From: Magnimaribacter mokuoloeensis
Lineage (GTDB): Bacteria > Pseudomonadota > Gammaproteobacteria > Magnimaribacterales > Magnimaribacteraceae
Reading direction: 5' to 3'
Length of the DNA: 64,000 nt
Assembly (NCBI GenBank): GCA_041860225.1
Contig: CP151794.1
Location: 1,054,001-1,118,000, forward strand
The position numbers were made by a program, and so were the translations under genes. Within the stretch, counting starts at the first letter, position 1; each line of letters starts with the position of its first letter. The notes beneath the pieces were generated by a model. It searched no databases. It was given only the letters and a program-made list of their open reading frames with translations, and was not told the origin of the DNA. Below, piece by piece: positions 44,455-52,476 of this stretch.

Positions 44455-45651
44455 TTATAATCCCAGAACGGCTTTTGCCATAATATTTCTTTGAATTTCA
44501 TTGCTACCTCCATAAATAGTGGTAGCTCGTAGATTTTGATATTTACCTGCAACAGCTCGGTAATCTTCGTCTCCAATTGCAGGTTCATTTGTGCCAAGAC
44601 TTGTATCTTGAAATGCGATTCCGTAATAACCAATTACCTCAAGGGTTAATTCAGAAATTTCTTGCTCAAGATCAGTGACTAAAGTTTTCATCATGGAAGA
44701 CTCTGGACCAGGGCTTTCGCCGCTTCTAAGAGAACTTAAAATTCTTAAGGAAGTATATTGAATAGCTTTTGCTTTAATTTCTAGTTCATTCATTTTATTT
44801 GCATAAATACTGATGAAATCATCTCCTTGAATTTGTGAAGATATTTTACTTACTAGTTTTTTTATAAAATTAATGTCAGATAAACTTTTCGATCCTCCAA
44901 CTCCGCCACTCCTTTCAAACTCAAGCAAGTACTTAGCCACAGCCCAGCCTTCGTTCTCTTCACCAATTCTATCTTTGACATTTGCTACAGCGTCCGTGAA
45001 AACTACTTGGTTAAAATCATGATCTTGAGCCATGGTTAGAATTGGCTCTACTTTAATGCCAGGCTGATCCATATCTAACATCAAAAAAGTGATCCCTTCT
45101 TGTTTCTTTCCAGTATTGTCAGTTCTAACCAAACAAAATATCTTATTGGCAAGATGAGCATGAGTAGTCCAAATTTTGGTACCGTTTATTATGTACTTAT
45201 CTCCTTCTCTTACAGCTTTACATTGTAAACTTGCTAAGTCTGAACCAGCTCCCGGTTCACTATAGCCCTGACACCAATAATCATCTCCATTGATAATTCT
45301 TGGAATATAGTAATCTTTCTGTTCTTTGGTACCCTTGCCCAATAATAACGGCCCAATCATAGCTAGGCCCATTGGAATTAAACTTGGCGCTCCTGCATTT
45401 GCGCATTCTGAAGAAAAGATGTACTTTTGTGTTTCATTCCAGTCCGTTCCTCCGTACTCTTCTGGCCAAGAAGGAACCAGCCAACCTTTTTTAGCCAATT
45501 TGGCTTGCCACTCCATGGCAACTTCTTTCTCAGTGAATACAGCAGAAGTTCGCTTGGCTGCATTAACTAATTCTGGAGTAAGCTCTTTATCCAGAAATTC
45601 TTTTACTTCGTTTTTGAAAGTAATCTCTTCTTGAGAGAAATTAAGATTCAT
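44455..45651 (-). CDS. Acyl-CoA dehydrogenase
   Basis: FAD enzyme of 398 residues introducing an alpha-beta double bond into acyl-CoA. It begins LNFSQEEITFKNEVKEFLDKE, shows CQGYSEPGAGSDLASLQ (FAD/substrate binding), IINGTKIWTTHAHLA, and the C-terminal IYGGSNEIQRNIMAKAVLGL. The chain-length or steroid-type preference cannot be told. It follows the oxidoreductase gene by 3 bases and precedes the MBL gene. Confidence 0.93.
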   Translation of the reverse strand: MNLNFSQEEITFKNEVKEFLDKELTPELVNAAKRTSAVFTEKEVAMEWQAKLAKKGWLVPSWPEEYGGTDWNETQKYIFSSECANAGAPSLIPMGLAMIGPLLLGKGTKEQKDYYIPRIINGDDYWCQGYSEPGAGSDLASLQCKAVREGDKYIINGTKIWTTHAHLANKIFCLVRTDNTGKKQEGITFLMLDMDQPGIKVEPILTMAQDHDFNQVVFTDAVANVKDRIGEENEGWAVAKYLLEFERSGGVGGSKSLSDINFIKKLVSKISSQIQGDDFISIYANKMNELEIKAKAIQYTSLRILSSLRSGESPGPESSMMKTLVTDLEQEISELTLEVIGYYGIAFQDTSLGTNEPAIGDEDYRAVAGKYQNLRATTIYGGSNEIQRNIMAKAVLGL

Positions 45652-45654
45652 TCT

Positions 45655-46650
45655 TTATATATTAACTATTCTAGTGCCTATGTTGCCACCAGCTAATAAG
45701 TCAACAAATCCCTGAGGTGCCTTTTCAAGACCATCAAGCTCATCTTTTAGAACCTTGAGTTGTCCACTATTGATCCATTCAAGTAAATTATCAGTGGCCT
45801 CGTCATACTTATCGGCATAATCAAATACTAAAAATCCTTGCATCCTAATACTTTTATTTACAAGCAAGCCAGGAATTCCCTTTGGTCCCGGTTCAGGAGT
45901 GCTTGTATCGTACTGAGAAACAACTCCACAACAAGCTATGCGACCACCTGAATTTAATCTAAATAAGGCTGAGCCAAGAATCATTCCCCCTGTATTGTCG
46001 AAATAAACGTCAACTCCATCGGGGGTAGCATCCTTTAGATTCTGTCTAAAATTAGCATCTTTATAATTTACCGCTGCGTCAAAGCCCAAGTCTTCTGTGA
46101 GTTTTTTACACTTTTCATCACTGCCGCAGACACCTACAACCCTGCAGCCTTTGATTTTCGCTATTTGCCCAACCATATGCCCTACAGACCCTGCCGCAGC
46201 AGAAATCATCACCGTCTCGCCTGCTTGTGGTTGGCCAACTTCTAATAAACCGAAGTATGCTGTTAACCCATTAATTCCAAGAGGTCCCAAGTAGAGAGAG
46301 GGATCGATTCCCTCCCTTAAAAGAGTTAACGATTCTTTCTTTTGAACCGAATATTCTTGCCAACCGGTCTGAGTAAGAACATTTCTGCCTACTGGATAAT
46401 CTTGATTATTACTTTCAATAATTTCACCAATACCTGTGCAATTCATAACAATGCCTGTTGTAGGAGCACCAGCGTAACTTGCACTTCCTTGCAGCCCTGC
46501 CCTAGTTCCTGCAGTTATGGCAAAAGAGATAGTTTTAACTATGATTTCTTCCGAACTCGCTTTGGGCATTTCAGATTCAACCAGTTTGTAATTATTTTCT
46601 ACCAACTTCCCTTCAGGAAGACTATCGATTAAGACTTGTTTATTTTTCAT
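45655..46650 (-). CDS. Medium-chain NADP-dependent oxidoreductase (CurA/PTGR-like)
   Basis: Zinc-free medium-chain dehydrogenase/reductase of 331 residues. AGTRAGLQGSASYAGAPTTG, VMISAAAGSVGHMVGQIAK with the nucleotide-binding AAAGSVG loop, VVGVCGSDEKC, and VDVYFDNTGG are typical of the prostaglandin/alkenal double-bond reductases such as CurA. These reduce enones or 2-alkenals with NADPH. It lies 9 bases after the TetR gene, so it is probably the first enzyme gene under that regulator. Confidence 0.88.
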   Translation of the reverse strand: MKNKQVLIDSLPEGKLVENNYKLVESEMPKASSEEIIVKTISFAITAGTRAGLQGSASYAGAPTTGIVMNCTGIGEIIESNNQDYPVGRNVLTQTGWQEYSVQKKESLTLLREGIDPSLYLGPLGINGLTAYFGLLEVGQPQAGETVMISAAAGSVGHMVGQIAKIKGCRVVGVCGSDEKCKKLTEDLGFDAAVNYKDANFRQNLKDATPDGVDVYFDNTGGMILGSALFRLNSGGRIACCGVVSQYDTSTPEPGPKGIPGLLVNKSIRMQGFLVFDYADKYDEATDNLLEWINSGQLKVLKDELDGLEKAPQGFVDLLAGGNIGTRIVNI

Positions 46651-46659
46651 TATTAAATT

Positions 46660-47256
46660 TTATTTTAAAAGTGCATCTCGAAAGATATTAATTTTTAGGT
46701 TTTTTGCTCCTGTTTCTGAAAGTACATGATTTTCTCTTAACTCTATCCAATATCCCGCAGAATTTACAGACGTAAGAAGAATTTGTTTAGATTCTGGGAG
46801 ATTGTTTAACTCCGGGATCCACGTATACAAAAGAGATTTTATATTTCTTTGGTTACGTTCGTAGTTCTTCTGTAGAGTTCTATATTTCCATTTATTTGCA
46901 AGTGTAGCTCTTAAAAATTGTAAATTTTTTTCGAAAATTTCAGCTTCTAGTTCAATCAATCTTTCAATTCGCTCTTCAAGATTTCCTCGAGGATTTGTTG
47001 CTTTCTTTAGAGTTTCTTGCAGGGCTGCTCGGACTTTCTCATCCATCTTTGAAAAAAGGTTCTCTTTATCTTGTACTTGCCTAAATACAGTTCTAATACC
47101 TATTCCAGCTTCGTCGGCAACCTGCTGAGCAGTAGGTTCCAGAATGCCTCTCTGGATAAGAGTCATCATGGCATCAACAATGATATTTTGGCTAGTTACG
47201 CTTCTTAATCTTCTTCCATCTTGTTTTGATCTCTCTTTGAATTGCGGATTTTGCAT
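46660..47256 (-). CDS. TetR-family transcriptional regulator
   Basis: 198 residues from ATG 47256; the frame is open to 47349 but the extra residues are hydrophobic and unsupported. The helix-turn-helix is near 30-65 (PTAQQVADEAGIGIRTVFRQVQDKENLF), followed by a helical ligand-binding domain. The ATG lies only 8 bases after a promoter -10, so the mRNA may be nearly leaderless. It opens the minus-strand catabolic series and is divergent from DUF1330; both starts share one short control region, so it probably regulates both arms. Confidence 0.88.
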   Translation of the reverse strand: MQNPQFKERSKQDGRRLRSVTSQNIIVDAMMTLIQRGILEPTAQQVADEAGIGIRTVFRQVQDKENLFSKMDEKVRAALQETLKKATNPRGNLEERIERLIELEAEIFEKNLQFLRATLANKWKYRTLQKNYERNQRNIKSLLYTWIPELNNLPESKQILLTSVNSAGYWIELRENHVLSETGAKNLKINIFRDALLK

Positions 47257-47292
47257 TAGACAAATATAAACTAATGTCATAAGATATGTCAA
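47254..47292. promoter_or_regulatory. Overlapping divergent promoters and dyad of the TetR control region
   Basis: Minus strand: -35 TTGACA (47292-47287), 17-base spacer, -10 TTATAT (47269-47264), towards TetR. Plus strand: -35 TAGACA (47257-47262), 17-base spacer, -10 TAAGAT (47280-47285), towards DUF1330. The two interleave. An inverted repeat CATTAG (47254-47259) / CTAATG (47271-47276) with an 11-base spacer overlies the minus -10, plus -35 and the TetR start codon, a good place for TetR binding. Confidence 0.55.
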
Positions 47293-47310
47293 TTGTATTG
47301 AGGGAGAACT

Positions 47311-47736
47311 ATGGAAGTAAAAAATGCAGTAATGCCAAACGAAACTCAACTAAAAGAGTTCAATCAACAGGGAGAAGATAAACCTATTTTTATGGTTAAT
47401 CTACTGAAATTTAAAGACAAAGCCCAATACCCGGACAAGAGAGAAACCGATTTAACAGGCAGGGAAGCTTACGCCATTTATGGAGAAGAAGTGGTAGAAC
47501 ATTTGGCAAGGGTTGGAGGTAAACCTATCTTTGGAGGAAATGTAGAAAGGCTAATGCTTGGAGAGGTAGAAGACCTATGGGATCAAGTAGCAATAGCAAT
47601 GTATCCATCAAGAAAAGCGATGCTAGAAATGATTTTGGATCCAGATTATATAAAGAGCGCACAGCATAGAGTTGCAGGCCTAGAGGGTCAGTTAAATATT
47701 GAAACTTCAGTTGAAGATATATTTCAAAAATCTTAA
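47311..47736 (+). CDS. DUF1330 domain protein
   Basis: 141 residues of the DUF1330 family, a ferredoxin-like small-domain group of unknown biochemical role. Seen: KPIFMVNLLKFKD (about 24-36), REAYAIYGEEVVEHLARVGGKPIFGG and VAIAMYPSRKAMLEMILDPDY, the standard pattern. A ribosome site (GGGAG) precedes ATG 47311. It is the first gene of the plus arm opposite TetR. A catabolic accessory or isomerase-like role is only guessed from fold and neighbours. Confidence 0.85.
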   Translation: MEVKNAVMPNETQLKEFNQQGEDKPIFMVNLLKFKDKAQYPDKRETDLTGREAYAIYGEEVVEHLARVGGKPIFGGNVERLMLGEVEDLWDQVAIAMYPSRKAMLEMILDPDYIKSAQHRVAGLEGQLNIETSVEDIFQKS

Positions 47737-47740
47737 GGGA

Positions 47741-47830
47741 AGAAAGGATGCTGGTCATTTTTTACAGGAAGAGGTTCCAGATGAAATAGCTCAAGCTCTG
47801 ATTAGAGTTTTAAGCCAAGTTAAGGAATAA
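47741..47830 (+). pseudogene. Remnant C-terminus of an alpha/beta hydrolase (dehalogenase-like)
   Basis: Between DUF1330 and the GST gene one frame reads KDAGHFLQEEVPDEIAQALI and a few more residues to TAA at 47828-47830. AGHF-x-QE followed by a helix is the catalytic-His end of haloalkane dehalogenases and related alpha/beta hydrolases. There is no start codon or upstream domain in this frame, so only the tail of a lost gene remains. An intact but different dehalogenase lies 1.1 kb downstream. Confidence 0.65.
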
Positions 47831-47834
47831 AGAT

Positions 47835-48899
47835 ATGTTGCAAAAAGAAAGACTTACACTCATAGGTGCACCGCCCTCTCCTTACACGAGGAAGATGATC
47901 GCACTTCTTCGTTACAGACACATACCCTACGAAATAATATGGGGTAATCCTGGAGAACTTTTAGTAGGTGAAGGTCCTTTGGCCGATCTAGATATTGAAC
48001 CTCCTAAGCCTGTCCTCCTTCCAACTTTTCTCATGCGAGATGAAAGAGGAGAACTTAAAACCGTTACTGATTCAACACCAATCATTAGAAGATTAGAAGA
48101 TGAGTTTGAAGGTAGAAGTGTCATTCCAGAAGATCCAGCACTATCTTTCTTAAATTATCTTCTGGAAGATTTTGGAGATGAATGGGTCACAAAATATATG
48201 TTCCATTACCGATGGCACTTTGAAGAAGATGCTGATAATGCTTCTTCAATACTCCCTTTAAATCATAAAGTAGATCTTCCTGATGAAGCTTGGAAGATAT
48301 TCAAAGAAGGTATTGGCTCAAGACAGATAGAAAGGCTTTGGGTGGTTGGATCAAATGATATTACAGCGCCAATTATAGAAAATAGTTATAAACGGTTCTT
48401 AGAAATTATGCAGACTCATCTGGCAAACTTACCTTTTCTTTTCGGATATAGGCCTAGCTCTGCCGACTTCGCCATCTATGGGCAACTTACTCAGTTAATT
48501 GGTTTAGATCCCACCTCAAGAGCCATCGCTCATCAAAATTCTCTTAGAACTGTTGCATGGATCAATGGCCTTGAGGATCTATCAGGAATAAACCCTGAAA
48601 AAAGTCCTTGGGTTACTCTGGAAGAGTTACCTGAATCTATGAAATCTTTATTAAAAGAAATAGGTCATGTGTATGTTCCTGCCCTATTGGAAAATAATAA
48701 AGCTTTAGCAAATGGAAATGAAACCTGGGAAACAGAAATTGATGGGTCTACTTGGTCTCAAAAGACTTTTAATTATCAAGGCAAATGTCTGCAATGGATT
48801 AATCAAGAGTTTTACGCTTTAACTGAAATTGATCAGAAAAGATTATTGACTCTTTTTGAAGGTACAGGTTGTGACAAACTATTGATGAAGGAAAAATAA
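47835..48899 (+). CDS. Glutathione S-transferase-like protein
   Basis: 354 residues with an N-terminal thioredoxin-fold GST domain (about 6-98; LIGAPPSPYTRKMIALLRYRHIPYE, PTFLMRDERG, STPIIRRLEDEF) and an all-helical GST C-terminal part with PFLFGYRPSSADFAIYGQL near 210. It is longer than classic GSTs (about 200-220), with an extra C-terminal region of about 100 residues of unknown nature. Ribosome site AAGGA sits inside the remnant just upstream. Glutathione conjugation of an electrophilic or halogenated compound fits the neighbours but is inferred. Confidence 0.83.
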   Translation: MLQKERLTLIGAPPSPYTRKMIALLRYRHIPYEIIWGNPGELLVGEGPLADLDIEPPKPVLLPTFLMRDERGELKTVTDSTPIIRRLEDEFEGRSVIPEDPALSFLNYLLEDFGDEWVTKYMFHYRWHFEEDADNASSILPLNHKVDLPDEAWKIFKEGIGSRQIERLWVVGSNDITAPIIENSYKRFLEIMQTHLANLPFLFGYRPSSADFAIYGQLTQLIGLDPTSRAIAHQNSLRTVAWINGLEDLSGINPEKSPWVTLEELPESMKSLLKEIGHVYVPALLENNKALANGNETWETEIDGSTWSQKTFNYQGKCLQWINQEFYALTEIDQKRLLTLFEGTGCDKLLMKEK

Positions 48900-48901
48900 A
48901 A

Positions 48902-49966
48902 ATGAAAATACTAAGAACTCCAGATGAGAGCTTTGAAGGGATAACCGATTTTCCTTATAAGCCTCATTATACGAATATAAAAACCAAAGATGGTTCAGAA
49001 CTGAGAATACATCATATTGATGAAGGGTCTAAAGATGGACCTATTTTATTAGCCATGCATGGCCAACCAGTTTGGTGCTATCTTTATTCAAAGATGATAC
49101 CTTTTTTGACCGAGGCAGGTATAAGAGTGATCGCTCCTGATTTACCTGGTTACGGAAAATCTGACAAGCCCGCTTCTAGGGAAGACTATAGCTATCAGAA
49201 TCAGGTGGATTGGATGGTTGATTGGCTTAATGCCAATGATTTTCAAAATATTACTTTCTTTGGGCAAGATTGGGGCGGTTTAATCGGATTAAGAATAGTT
49301 GCTAGAGAACCCGATAGGTTCGCAAAAGTCTCAATGGGAAATACCGGTCTTCCCTACAATCCTGAAGTGTCTGAAGAGGTTATTGAAGAAATAAAAGCCT
49401 TTAGGGAAAGTAATATAAAACTTCACCCAATGTCGATGGCTAAACAAATAAATCAAATGGATAGTGGAAAAACTCATCCAGGACTTAAGTTCATGTACTG
49501 GCAGAAATTTTGTTGGGACACTGAAGACTTACCCATAGGTTTCATTCAGTCGATGCAGATGGATAAAAGATCTATGATTTCAACAATCCTTAATTATATT
49601 TTTATACTTCTAGGAAAATATAGTGCATCACCTTTTAAGTCATATATTGCTAAAGCTTATGAGGCACCTTTTCCAGATCCAAGCTATAAAATGGGTCCGA
49701 GAGCCATGCCTAGTCATGTGCCAACAATTCCTGATCAATCTTTAGAAGAACAGAGAAAGGCAAGAGAGTTTTTCTCTACATGGGATAAACCTTTTCTTAG
49801 TGTTTTTGCAGGAGATGATCCAGTGACTAATGGAATTGAGAAAGACGTTTTAGAGATGTGCCCAAATGCAAAGAGCGCTCCCCAGATTGGAGGTGGTCAT
49901 TTTTACCAATGGACAAGACCCAAAGAATTATCTGAATTATTAATCAATTTTATAAAGGAAAACTAA
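48902..49966 (+). CDS. Haloalkane dehalogenase-like alpha/beta hydrolase
   Basis: 354 residues. Oxyanion motif HGQPVW (53-58), nucleophile Asp123 in GQDWGG followed by the halide-contacting Trp124, an acid near Asp305/306 (FAGDDPVTNG), and catalytic His333 in GGGHFYQ. An Asp nucleophile followed by Trp is the pattern of HLD-I dehalogenases (DhlA-like), and AYEAPFPDPSYKMGPRAMP also matches. The family hydrolyses carbon-halogen bonds to alcohols. The cap region (about 155-255) seems extended by roughly 40 residues relative to the usual 300-310 total. Actual substrate is unproven; epoxide hydrolases share the fold. Confidence 0.85.
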   Translation: MKILRTPDESFEGITDFPYKPHYTNIKTKDGSELRIHHIDEGSKDGPILLAMHGQPVWCYLYSKMIPFLTEAGIRVIAPDLPGYGKSDKPASREDYSYQNQVDWMVDWLNANDFQNITFFGQDWGGLIGLRIVAREPDRFAKVSMGNTGLPYNPEVSEEVIEEIKAFRESNIKLHPMSMAKQINQMDSGKTHPGLKFMYWQKFCWDTEDLPIGFIQSMQMDKRSMISTILNYIFILLGKYSASPFKSYIAKAYEAPFPDPSYKMGPRAMPSHVPTIPDQSLEEQRKAREFFSTWDKPFLSVFAGDDPVTNGIEKDVLEMCPNAKSAPQIGGGHFYQWTRPKELSELLINFIKEN

Positions 49967-50889
49967 TGAATAGAGTAACGGAACACACAGGATCTAAATA
50001 TCCAATAATTCAAGCGCCCATGGGATGGATTGCAAGAAGCCAGTTAGCTTCTGCAGTTTGTAATGCTGGTGGTTTTGGCGTTATCGAAACTTCTTCAGGT
50101 GAAGTAGATAACTGTAAGGCTGAAATAGAAAAAATGTCAGAACTGACTGATCAACCCTTTGGAGTAAATCTACCCCTACTCTTTTTAAGAGATGAAAGTA
50201 TGGTGGAGTTCTGTGTTCAACACGGCGTCAAATTTGTAACCACTTCAGCTGGAGACCCTTCTAAATACATAGATATACTGAAGTATGCTGGAATAACTGT
50301 TTATCATGCTGTTCCTAGTGTTGAAGGTGCAATTAAAGCTGCAGATTGTGGTGTGGATGGACTGGTTGTTGAAGGCACAGAAGGTGGTGGATTCAAAAGT
50401 CCTGAAGAAGTAGGTCTTTTTGTATTAATACAAGCAATTCGCAAACAAATAGATCTTCCAATCATTGCTGCCGGTGGAATCGCTGATGGTGCAGGTATGG
50501 CTGCAGCCTTTGCGGTAGGAGCAGAGGGAATTCAAATGGGTACACGATTTGTTTCCAGCAAGGAAAGTCCAGTACATGAAAATTTTAAAAATTATATTTT
50601 TGACTCTTCACTTAATGGTACTTGGATATTGAATAAGACATCTAAGCCTGTAATAAGAGCATTAAGAACCGACTTCACTAAAGAAATCTTAGAAGCTGGA
50701 GAAATGGATATGTCTGCAATGGGAAAAATACAAGATTTATACTTTGGCGGAGACATGAATGCAGCACCTGCACTCTCAGGACAATCAGTTGGTTTAATAG
50801 ATGGTATCAAATCAGCTGAAGAAATTATTCAAGATACTATAAAAGAGTTTAATGAAGCATGTTCCAAGCTAGGAGCATTGAAGCTCTAG
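49966..50889 (+). CDS. Nitronate monooxygenase-family flavoprotein (first copy)
   Basis: FMN TIM-barrel protein of 307 residues. Seen: PIIQAPMGWIARSQLASAV, GGFGVIET, PFGVNLPLL, VEGTEGGGF, IAAGGIADGAGMAAAFAVGAEGIQMGTRFV. These are shared by nitronate monooxygenases and FabK-type enoyl reductases. It overlaps the dehalogenase stop by one base. Only about a third of residues appear shared with the second copy at 54183, so it is not a recent duplicate. An oxidoreductase in the same pathway as the dehalogenase is likely. Confidence 0.87.
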   Translation: MNRVTEHTGSKYPIIQAPMGWIARSQLASAVCNAGGFGVIETSSGEVDNCKAEIEKMSELTDQPFGVNLPLLFLRDESMVEFCVQHGVKFVTTSAGDPSKYIDILKYAGITVYHAVPSVEGAIKAADCGVDGLVVEGTEGGGFKSPEEVGLFVLIQAIRKQIDLPIIAAGGIADGAGMAAAFAVGAEGIQMGTRFVSSKESPVHENFKNYIFDSSLNGTWILNKTSKPVIRALRTDFTKEILEAGEMDMSAMGKIQDLYFGGDMNAAPALSGQSVGLIDGIKSAEEIIQDTIKEFNEACSKLGALKL

Positions 50890-50891
50890 AT

Positions 50892-51362
50892 ATGTTTAAT
50901 TTTAATTTACTCCCCTCCCCTGCGGATAACATTTACAGAGGCAATAAGATTGCTCTATGGTTTTTTATTGCCTTTGTCTGCCTGATGACATGGAGATCAA
51001 TCATCCATATGGTCTTTGAAAAATATGGCATGCACGAAATAGCAAACTTAGTAGTTCTATCTGGTGATCCAGATCCCATGCCCCTTATTTATATGTTCTT
51101 TTCTTTATGGGGTTTTGCTCAACTGATTTTTTGCGGGGTTTGTTGGATAGTTATTTTTAGATACAAATCATTAATACCTTTGATGTTGGTATTTTGGTTG
51201 ATTGAATGGTCAGGACGGCTTTTTTTGTATCCACTTATAGGCAGAGGTAACTTAGGCAATGGAATATATTCAACTGCAAACACGCCGGGAGTAGAAGGTG
51301 CTCCCTATGTCACTATTCTGTTGGTGATTTTTTTAATACTCTCCTTAAGAGAGAAAAAATAG
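50892..51362 (+). CDS. Four-helix membrane protein of unknown function
   Basis: 156 residues from ATG 50892, two bases after the NMO stop (the frame is open 11 codons further up inside NMO, unlikely to be used). Predicted helices at about 20-38, 66-90, 93-110 and 135-150. A loop GNLGNGIYSTANTPGVEGAP precedes the last helix. I do not recognise the family. It sits between a flavoprotein and DUF2855 on one transcript; transport or membrane anchoring of the pathway are possible roles without direct evidence. Confidence 0.75.
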   Translation: MFNFNLLPSPADNIYRGNKIALWFFIAFVCLMTWRSIIHMVFEKYGMHEIANLVVLSGDPDPMPLIYMFFSLWGFAQLIFCGVCWIVIFRYKSLIPLMLVFWLIEWSGRLFLYPLIGRGNLGNGIYSTANTPGVEGAPYVTILLVIFLILSLREKK

Positions 51363-51369
51363 GAAAATT

Positions 51370-52476
51370 ATGAAACAACTACAAAGTTTAAAATCAGATC
51401 TCAATCAGTCACGAATTGTTCTAGAGCAACTTGGAGAAGATATTCAAGATGGTGAAGTTCTCCTGCAAGTTGAGAAATTTTCATTTACTGCCAACAATGT
51501 GACTTATGGCATTGCTGGTGACAGCATAGGTTATTGGAATTTTTTTCCGGCTACCAATAATCCAGAAAATACATGGGGTTGCATACCAGTCTGGGGTTTT
51601 GCAGAAGTCATAATGTCGAACAATCCTGAAATAAAGCATGGTGAAAGAGTGTTTGGTTATTTTCCTCCTGCTAACTTTTTAATCGTTAATCCTATAAAAA
51701 TTTCTAATGGATCGTTTAGTGATGGCAAAGAGCACCGTAAAGAACTACCTCCAGTCTATAACAATTATGTAAGGCTTAATGCTGAAAATGACTACGATAA
51801 ATCCATGGATGATATAAGAGCATTACTTTTCCCTCTTCATATCACAGCATTTTGTTTATGTGATGCTCTAAAAGAGCAATCCTATGATGGTGCATCTCAA
51901 GTTCTTATAGTCAGCGCTTCAAGTAAAACAGCCATAGGTCTCGCCCAAGGGTTAGCTGAAACTGATGGGTCACCAAAAATTGTTGGGTTAACTTCAAGTA
52001 ATAACCTTCAATTTGTTAAAAGCCTAGGATGTTATGACCAAGTAATATCCTATGACAATTTAGGCAGAATAGATAATGTAACTTCAGTCATGGTCGATAT
52101 GTCGGGTAACCAAGAAGTTCTGGCAGCGGTTCAAAATAAATTAAAAGAAAATTTACTGAAGTGTCTAACTGTCGGTATGACACATTGGGATAAGGGTGGG
52201 TCAGTGGATGAAGCACTTGCCCAAGCTGAGTTACAAAATAGAACAGAATTCTTTTTTGCACCGGCTCATATACAAAAGCGAATAGGAGATTGGGGTCAGG
52301 ACGGCTATGCAGAAAAAACGAATGCATTTATGGTTAAAAGAGCAGAACAAAGTAATGATTGGATGCAAATCAAAAAGATTAAGGGATTAGATAATTTTTC
52401 TGAAACCTACAAAGAAGTGGTTGCAGGAAATATAAATCCTAATGAGGGAATCATAGTAGAAGTTTATGATGCGTAA
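51370..52476 (+). CDS. DUF2855 family protein (MDR-like)
   Basis: 368 residues matching DUF2855, distant relatives of medium-chain oxidoreductases. N-terminal GroES-like part (about 25-110; FSFTANNVTYGIAG, WGCIPVWGFAEVI, GERVFGYFPP) and a Rossmann-like part with LIVSASSKTAIGLAQGL and SLGCYDQVISYD. The typical MDR GxGxxG is replaced by SASSKTA. It overlaps the sulfatase start by 11 bases. Its reaction is unknown; reduction or isomerisation of a ketone or CoA intermediate would fit. Confidence 0.83.
   Translation: MKQLQSLKSDLNQSRIVLEQLGEDIQDGEVLLQVEKFSFTANNVTYGIAGDSIGYWNFFPATNNPENTWGCIPVWGFAEVIMSNNPEIKHGERVFGYFPPANFLIVNPIKISNGSFSDGKEHRKELPPVYNNYVRLNAENDYDKSMDDIRALLFPLHITAFCLCDALKEQSYDGASQVLIVSASSKTAIGLAQGLAETDGSPKIVGLTSSNNLQFVKSLGCYDQVISYDNLGRIDNVTSVMVDMSGNQEVLAAVQNKLKENLLKCLTVGMTHWDKGGSVDEALAQAELQNRTEFFFAPAHIQKRIGDWGQDGYAEKTNAFMVKRAEQSNDWMQIKKIKGLDNFSETYKEVVAGNINPNEGIIVEVYDA

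Noticed and set aside
44319..44633. Minus-strand open frame of 104 codons spanning the acyl-CoA dehydrogenase/MBL junction
   Set aside because: It overlaps two well-supported genes in another frame and shows no recognisable motif.
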